A stretch of 64,000 bases of DNA, taken from the NCBI GenBank assembly GCA_963779485.1, contig CAVZYJ010000023.1, forward strand, positions 186,001 to 250,000, given 5' to 3'. The translations under genes and the position numbers were made by a program. This stretch comes from CAVVJA01 sp963779485. Its GTDB lineage: Bacteria; Actinomycetota; Actinomycetes; Mycobacteriales; Jatrophihabitantaceae. Below the pieces are notes generated by a model. It ran no database searches. It saw nothing but the letters and a program-made list of their open reading frames with translations, and was not told where the DNA came from. Below are positions 59,615 through 64,000 of this stretch, piece by piece (position 1 is the stretch's first letter; each line of letters opens with the position of its first letter).

Positions 59615-60430
59615 CTATGCCGTGGCGGAGCGCTCCTCGTGGCGCGAGCTCACCTGGGTGGCCAGGAAGTCCTCCCAGGTCCGGCGGCCGACCGCCCGGT
59701 CCGGAGCGAGGTGCGCCCCCGACCGGACGGCGCGAGCGGCCTGGCCCGGGAGGTGGACCGGGACGATCAGCCGATGCTTGCCCACCGCCTGCAGATAACT
59801 GCGGATCAGCTCTTTCATCTCATACACCCGCGGACCGGCCAGATCAGGCACCAGACCGGCGGGCGGCCCGAACGCGAGCTCGACCAACCGAGTGGCCACT
59901 TCCCCCGCGTCGACTGGTTGGAAGCACGTTCGGGTCGGGGCCGGTATCACTGGCAGCTTCGCCAGCTGCCGCGCGGTCATCGCGATCAGGTCATAGAACT
60001 GGGTGGCTCGTAGCGTCGTCCAGGGCAGACCGGACTCGGCCACGACCCGCTCAGCGGCGAACTTGGAGCCGAAGTAACCGAACATCGCCCGGTCGACGCT
60101 GCTCGTGACCGGGATCCGGTCAGCCCCGACCACCGAGATGTAAACCAGGTGCGGAGAGCCGGCCCGCGACGCGGCCGCGACGAGATGTCGAGTCTTGTCC
60201 TCGTCGCCCTTGCTGCTGCCGGCGCAATGCACGATGGTTTCGCACCCGACCGCCACGCTATCGATCCCATCGCCCGTCGCGAGGTCGCCGGTCACGTACT
60301 CGATGCCCTCGCCGGCTTCCCGGCTGCGGCGGCTGAGCACTCGAACATCTCGCCCGGCCTCGCGCAACCGGGAGACGACGTGCTGCCCTAACGTGCCGGT
60401 GCCACCGGTCACCAAAATGGGTGATGCCAC
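59615..60430 (-). CDS. NmrA/SDR-family NAD(P)-binding oxidoreductase
   Basis: 271 aa from GTG 60428-60430 with GGAGGAAACC before it. Atypical SDR: Rossmann motif GGTGTLGQHV at residues 9-18, then TIVHCAGSS and LVYISVVGAD with no clear YxxxK pair, as in NmrA-like and epimerase-related proteins. The C-terminus includes FQPVDAGEVATRLVELAFGP. Substrate unknown. The neighbours suggest a redox-related set, but not a defined pathway. Confidence 0.8.
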   Translation of the reverse strand: MASPILVTGGTGTLGQHVVSRLREAGRDVRVLSRRSREAGEGIEYVTGDLATGDGIDSVAVGCETIVHCAGSSKGDEDKTRHLVAAASRAGSPHLVYISVVGADRIPVTSSVDRAMFGYFGSKFAAERVVAESGLPWTTLRATQFYDLIAMTARQLAKLPVIPAPTRTCFQPVDAGEVATRLVELAFGPPAGLVPDLAGPRVYEMKELIRSYLQAVGKHRLIVPVHLPGQAARAVRSGAHLAPDRAVGRRTWEDFLATQVSSRHEERSATA

Positions 60431-60545
60431 GGTTTCCTCCGGTTCCCGGATGCCCGCTTGTCACATCCGTCGTCTGTGATGGGTCATTTCGGTCCTTACC
60501 AAGGAGTAGACCAGCGGCCGGTACCGAATTTTGGGGACGGAGACT

Positions 60546-60971
60546 TCACGTGACGACGTCGGCGTACGCGGTGAAGGAGTCGACGTCGATGCGAACCAGT
60601 AGGTCGTCGATCTCGGCGGACTTCGTGCCGACCTCGAGCGCACGATCAGGTCCCACGTACCGTTGCGCGATTCGCGTTGTCCAGGTCAGGAGGTCGTCCG
60701 GTTGGGCGACGAGCTCGGCCCGTCCTCTGATGGTCACGAAGGCGAACGGGGGCGCTTGGTCGTCCACGCTGAGCGCGACTCGAGGGTCGCGCTGCAGGTT
60801 CTTCGCCTTGGCGGTCTGACTAGAGGTCGTGAAGACGACCTGCCGCTCGTCGACGGTGAACCAGACCGGCACGGCGTGCGGGCGGCCGTCCGGACCGACG
60901 GTTGCGATGGTCGCAGTCCGGGTGCCGTCGAGAAGAAACTGGCTCGCCTCGGTCCATTCCATCTGCCGCAC
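60546..60971 (-). CDS. PPOX-class F420-dependent oxidoreductase / flavin-binding protein
   Basis: 141 aa from GTG 60969-60971, chosen because AAGGAGGTTCT lies 5-6 nt before it (an ATG three codons in is also possible). Split-beta-barrel motif LDGTRTATIATVGPDGRPHA VPVWFTVDERQVVF with SQTAKAKNLQRDPRVALSVD is typical of actinobacterial PPOX-fold F420-dependent enzymes. Reaction unknown. No membrane or secretion signal. Confidence 0.85.
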   Translation of the reverse strand: MRQMEWTEASQFLLDGTRTATIATVGPDGRPHAVPVWFTVDERQVVFTTSSQTAKAKNLQRDPRVALSVDDQAPPFAFVTIRGRAELVAQPDDLLTWTTRIAQRYVGPDRALEVGTKSAEIDDLLVRIDVDSFTAYADVVT

Positions 60972-61013
60972 AGAACCTCCTTCACCGAGCGAGGCATTCG
61001 AGCAACGGAGTGG

Positions 61014-62039
61014 TCACCAGCGATACTGCGCCGGTGACCAGTCGGCGTAGTCGTCGTCGAGGTAATACGGCACCGTGGCCCGTCCGGGCGGCGCGACTTC
61101 ATCCAGGCGGGCCAGCTGCTCGTCTGTGAATTCGAAGGCAACGGCACCGAGCTGATCCTCGAGCTGCCGGGAGTTCCTTATGCCGACCACGACGCTGCTG
61201 ACGCCCGGTCGCCGCAGGATCCAACTGATCGCGACCTGGGTTGGGGAGCACTGCTGCTGGGCCGCAATGTCGATCAGGACGTCGACGAGGGCCTGCGTGC
61301 CCGGCGTGAAGTGCCGTCGCTCCCATTCGCTGGCCGGCGTCCGGGGGAAGCGGGCGTCCTGCGGCCAGTTCTGGGCCGAGTACTTACCGGTCAACAGGCC
61401 GCCGGCCAGCGGAGACCAGACGGTGATGCCGATCCCGTACGTGCGAGCCATCGGTAGCAGCTCTCGCTCTACGCGACGATCGACGAGCGAGTACGGCGAC
61501 TGCTCGACCACGACCCGCGCCAGGTGCAGCTCCTTCGACACCCACAGGGATTCGATGAGCTGCCAGGCGGCGAAGCTGCTGGTGCCGATATAGCGGATCT
61601 TGCCGTCTCGGACGAGATCATCAAGCGCCCGCAGGGTTTCGTCGATCGGCACCTGGCTCGTCGGCCGGTGTATGTAGTAGACGTCAAGGTGATCCGTCCG
61701 TAGCCGGCGCAACGATTCATGACATTCGTCGATAACGTGTCGGCGCGAACTACCGGCTGCGTTCGGATCGTCATCGTTCATCCGAGCATGGAACTTGCTC
61801 GATAGCACGAGGCGATCCCGCCGGCCATTGCGACTCAGCAGCTGTCCGAGCAGTTCCTCGCTCGCGCCGCGGCCGTACACGTTGGCTGTGTCGATGGCGT
61901 TGATGCCGTGCTCCAGCGCTTGATCCAACAGCCGAGCTGCGTCGGCCACCTCGGAAGTCTCGTGCAACAACATGGTTCCCAGGGTCAGTGCGCTGACCTG
62001 CACTCCGGTCCGGCCGAGGCTTCGATATTCCACGGTCAT
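61014..62039 (-). CDS. Aldo/keto reductase
   Basis: 341 aa (beta/alpha)8-barrel NADPH oxidoreductase. Catalytic tetrad D50, Y55, K82, H124 (AIDTANVYGRG, LSSKFHA, VYYIHRP). C-terminal NADPH-binding QVAISWILRRPGVSSVVVGI RNSRQLEDQL. Family is clear; substrate is not. 42 bp upstream of the PPOX gene on the same strand. Confidence 0.93.
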   Translation of the reverse strand: MTVEYRSLGRTGVQVSALTLGTMLLHETSEVADAARLLDQALEHGINAIDTANVYGRGASEELLGQLLSRNGRRDRLVLSSKFHARMNDDDPNAAGSSRRHVIDECHESLRRLRTDHLDVYYIHRPTSQVPIDETLRALDDLVRDGKIRYIGTSSFAAWQLIESLWVSKELHLARVVVEQSPYSLVDRRVERELLPMARTYGIGITVWSPLAGGLLTGKYSAQNWPQDARFPRTPASEWERRHFTPGTQALVDVLIDIAAQQQCSPTQVAISWILRRPGVSSVVVGIRNSRQLEDQLGAVAFEFTDEQLARLDEVAPPGRATVPYYLDDDYADWSPAQYRW

Positions 62040-62227
62040 CCAATCGGGCGCGCGGCCGCGGCCGCTGGGTGATCGGCGATCTCACCTGTCGTGATGGTGC
62101 CAGATCAGGCCTACCAACGATGCCTGACGTCCCCCAGGTGGGACAGGCCTGGCCTGCCCGGCGACGATAGCGTGGAGATCGCCAGCGGACCGTAGCCACC
62201 AATGGCCGGGGCAGCCGGCCGCACGAG
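62040..62227. other. Divergent spacer, AKR / hydrolase
   Basis: 188 bp between divergent genes; presumably holds both promoters. No hairpin or repeat of note and no gene seen. Confidence 0.4.
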
Positions 62228-63130
62228 ATGCTGGGCAGCATGCCTGACCCAACGTCCTCATCTCGTCTGTCAGTCAACGGCATCGAGATCGCCTACGAGA
62301 CGATCGGTGACCGAGACGCCGAACCAGTCGTGCTGATCATGGGATTGGGCACCCAGCTCGTCGGTTGGCCGGACGAGTTCTGCGCGCAGCTGCAGACGCG
62401 CGGTTTCTTCGTGGTCCGGTTCGACAACCGCGACATCGGCCTCTCGACTCACCTCGACTGGCTGCCGGTGCCGAACGTGCTCGCCGTAGCCGTTGGTCGC
62501 CGGCGCCCGGCCTACCCGCTCGACGACCTGGCGACGGACACGGCTGGGCTGATCGACGCCCTCGGGCTGGGCCGGGTTCACCTCGTCGGCGCGTCGATGG
62601 GCAGCTTTGTCGCTCAGCTCGTCGCGATCCGCCGACCGGATCTCGTGCGCAGCCTGACGCTGATGATGACCTCGACCGGTTACCGATGGATCGGGCGGCC
62701 GACCGCGAGCGTGTTGTCGGCAACGCTCCGGCGCAAGGCGGCCATCAGCCGGGAGGAGGCGATTGCGGCCAGCGTGCGCATCTTCCGAATGATCGGATCG
62801 CCAGGTTATCCGTTCGACGAGGGGATGATTCGCGAGCTGGCCGGTCGCAGCTACGACCGGGGCTACGACCAGGCCGGCCAGCGTCGTCAGCTGGGCGCCG
62901 TCGCGGCCCAGACCGACCGCACCCGGCGCCTAGCTCAGCTGACCGTGCCCACGGTCGTCATGCACGGTCTGGCCGACCCGTTGGTCAACGTGTCCGGCGG
63001 TCTGGCCGTGGCCCGTGCGGTGCCGCGGGCACGATTCGTCGGATTCTCCGGGATGGGTCACGACTTGCCCCGCCTGCTCTGGCCGGCCATCGTCGCCGAG
63101 ATCGACGCCGTCGCCGCCCGCTCTCGCTGA
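62228..63130 (+). CDS. Alpha/beta-hydrolase
   Basis: 300 aa. Catalytic triad candidates: S123 (LVGASMGSFVAQLV), D250 (MHGLADPLVN), H278 (GMGHDLP). The oxyanion segment LIMGLGTQLVGW and FDNRDIGLSTHLDW are typical of the epoxide hydrolase / haloalkane-dehalogenase-like subgroup. Start uncertain (ATG 62228 or ATG 62240). Substrate unknown. The 3' end faces the MOSC gene. Confidence 0.9.
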   Translation: MLGSMPDPTSSSRLSVNGIEIAYETIGDRDAEPVVLIMGLGTQLVGWPDEFCAQLQTRGFFVVRFDNRDIGLSTHLDWLPVPNVLAVAVGRRRPAYPLDDLATDTAGLIDALGLGRVHLVGASMGSFVAQLVAIRRPDLVRSLTLMMTSTGYRWIGRPTASVLSATLRRKAAISREEAIAASVRIFRMIGSPGYPFDEGMIRELAGRSYDRGYDQAGQRRQLGAVAAQTDRTRRLAQLTVPTVVMHGLADPLVNVSGGLAVARAVPRARFVGFSGMGHDLPRLLWPAIVAEIDAVAARSR

Positions 63131-63164
63131 CCTTTGGCGCGGCGATGTCGCCGTCGGACAAAAG

Positions 63165-63716
63165 TCATGGCTCAGCGGGCCACTTCCGTATCGGGTCGCC
63201 CGCGCGCACCGTTCCTGAGCTGACGATTCGCGCGTTGAGGCCGCGCAGCCGCAGTTCTCGACCGACGCGGGAGTTGACGAATCGCCACGCGTCCTGGCCG
63301 AACCGCGCGGCGAACTTGGCGCAGCCAAGGTGGGGCCGGTCACTGACCTCGATGATTGCCGACCCGACCTCGAGTCGGCTGCCGGGCGGCAGGTTGGCCG
63401 GGCTCAAGTCCAGATCCACGTAAAGCTGGTCGCCGGCCAGCTTTCGCCGATCGGGCTCATTGGCCACCAAAAGGGCGGCCCGATCGTTCATCAGGGTCAG
63501 TTGCTTGTCTGGATCAGGTGATGCGTTGTCCCGGCGGCGCACCGGCCAGGTGTCGCCGACCAGGCCCGCGCCGGCCTCGAGGGTTGCCTCGTCGAGAACT
63601 TTGCGTTCACCGACGGCTGGGCGGCAGACGATCAACGCGACCGTGCCGTGATCCGACGGCGAACCGCGCACATGGCCCAGGCCGGCTTCCAGCTCGGGCC
63701 TGCTCAGCTGCTGCAC
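63165..63716 (-). CDS. MOSC-domain protein
   Basis: 183 aa from GTG 63714-63716 (VQQLSRPELEAGLGHVRGSP). The conserved MOSC cysteine is in SDRPHLGCAKFAARFG, with LAGDQLYVDLDLSPANLPPG SRL before. MOSC domains bind the Mo-cofactor or act in sulfur transfer; single-domain forms often act as sulfur carriers or reductases in detoxification. The frame is open further up, but with no homology. Confidence 0.85.
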   Translation of the reverse strand: MQQLSRPELEAGLGHVRGSPSDHGTVALIVCRPAVGERKVLDEATLEAGAGLVGDTWPVRRRDNASPDPDKQLTLMNDRAALLVANEPDRRKLAGDQLYVDLDLSPANLPPGSRLEVGSAIIEVSDRPHLGCAKFAARFGQDAWRFVNSRVGRELRLRGLNARIVSSGTVRAGDPIRKWPAEP

Positions 63717-63846
63717 GCTGCCACGATCCCATTGTCGGTGAGCGGCCGACAAACGAATAGTCGACCGGTGTCGCGCCGTCGGCGACACTCAGCCACAGAA
63801 CCGCCGCCACCCGGCCACATTCGCTGAGACAACTAGGCTCGCCCCC

Positions 63847-64000
63847 GTGGGGGAATTGCACCTGCAGGTCACCTCGGTGACGATCACGGCGCCGGAGCCA
63901 CTCGCGCTGGCCGGCTTCTACGCGCGCTTGCTCGATCGTCCCGTCACGTCGGAATAGGGACCGCGGACCGGCGAACCGTCGACTGCCGGCTGGGCCCAGC
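63847..64000 (+). pseudogene. VOC (glyoxalase/bleomycin-resistance) family fragment with internal TAG, runs off window
   Basis: GTG 63847 starts VGELHLQVTSVTITAPEPLA LAGFYARLLDRPVTSE, then TAG at 63955-63957, then GPRTGEPSTAGWAQ in the same frame to the end of the window. Family members typically have E-E-G-P-R-x-G-E at this point, so the codon looks like a single substitution (GAG to TAG). The downstream frame remains protein-like. A pseudogene or a base-call error is likely; the rest is outside the window. Confidence 0.65.

Overview
The window is about 64 kb of high-GC DNA, almost certainly from an actinomycete chromosome. The evidence is the split S10-spc-alpha / str / rpoBC / nusG macro-operon, a zinc-free S4 with a zinc-type S14, the rpmG-hadA-hadB-(trnW)-secE-nusG-rplK-rplA order known from mycobacteria, frequent GTG and TTG starts, and GTGA/TGATG translational overlaps. 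The hopanoid cluster and the absence of visible mycolate or cell-wall genes suggest a Frankiales/Acidothermales/Jatrophihabitans-like lineage rather than Mycobacteriales; this placement is inference.

Layout. (1) 1-20,649, minus strand: an unbroken translation block read right to left, rpsL-rpsG-fusA-tuf, then rpsJ-rplC-rplD-rplW-rplB-rpsS-rplV-rpsC-rplP-rpmC-rpsQ-rplN-rplX-rplE-rpsZ-rpsH-rplF-rplR-rpsE-rpmD-rplO-secY-adk-map, then infA-rpmJ-rpsM-rpsK-rpsD-rpoA (rpoA runs off the left edge). (2) 21,142-32,231: a DMT-type membrane protein, then a complete hopanoid operon on the minus strand (hpnC-hpnD-hpnE-polyprenyl synthase-shc-[hpnG::ispH fusion]-hpnH), with a divergent hpnO-type aminotransferase. 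This block separates rpoC from rpsL, which are usually close neighbours. (3) 32,307-44,119, minus strand: trnW-secE-nusG-rplK-rplA-rplJ-rplL-rpoB-rpoC. rplJ carries an apparent +1 frameshift. (4) 44,418-49,017: aspartate aminotransferase (plus), then trnT-trnM-rpmG-hadA-hadB-DUF2505 protein-M1 peptidase lipoprotein (minus). (5) 49,186-53,590, plus strand: a small acidic protein followed by a three-subunit succinate dehydrogenase resembling mycobacterial Sdh1, then a GNAT acetyltransferase. (6) 53,902-64,000: accessory genes: a lipoprotein of unknown function, a large patatin/DUF3376 protein (two frameshifts) paired with a polytopic membrane protein, an SDR, a PPOX-fold protein, an aldo/keto reductase, an alpha/beta hydrolase, a MOSC protein and a VOC-family reading frame cut by a TAG codon.

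How the genes fit together. Most of the window makes ribosomes, RNA polymerase, elongation factors and the Sec channel. The hopanoid operon builds C35 hopanoids: HpnC/D/E make squalene, Shc cyclises it, HpnH adds adenosine, the HpnG domain removes adenine, and the HpnO-like enzyme probably aminates the side chain. The IspH domain fused to HpnG and the adjacent polyprenyl synthase supply isoprenoid precursors.

Most notable: the nucleosidase-IspH fusion, a dispersed hairpin repeat whose core is GTGATCTTGGACTTA, a CHSCRH motif in the succinate dehydrogenase anchor, and three same-direction frameshifts, each next to a short G run, which probably reflect sequencing errors but include an essential gene. 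I saw no CRISPR array, prophage, insertion sequence or rRNA gene.
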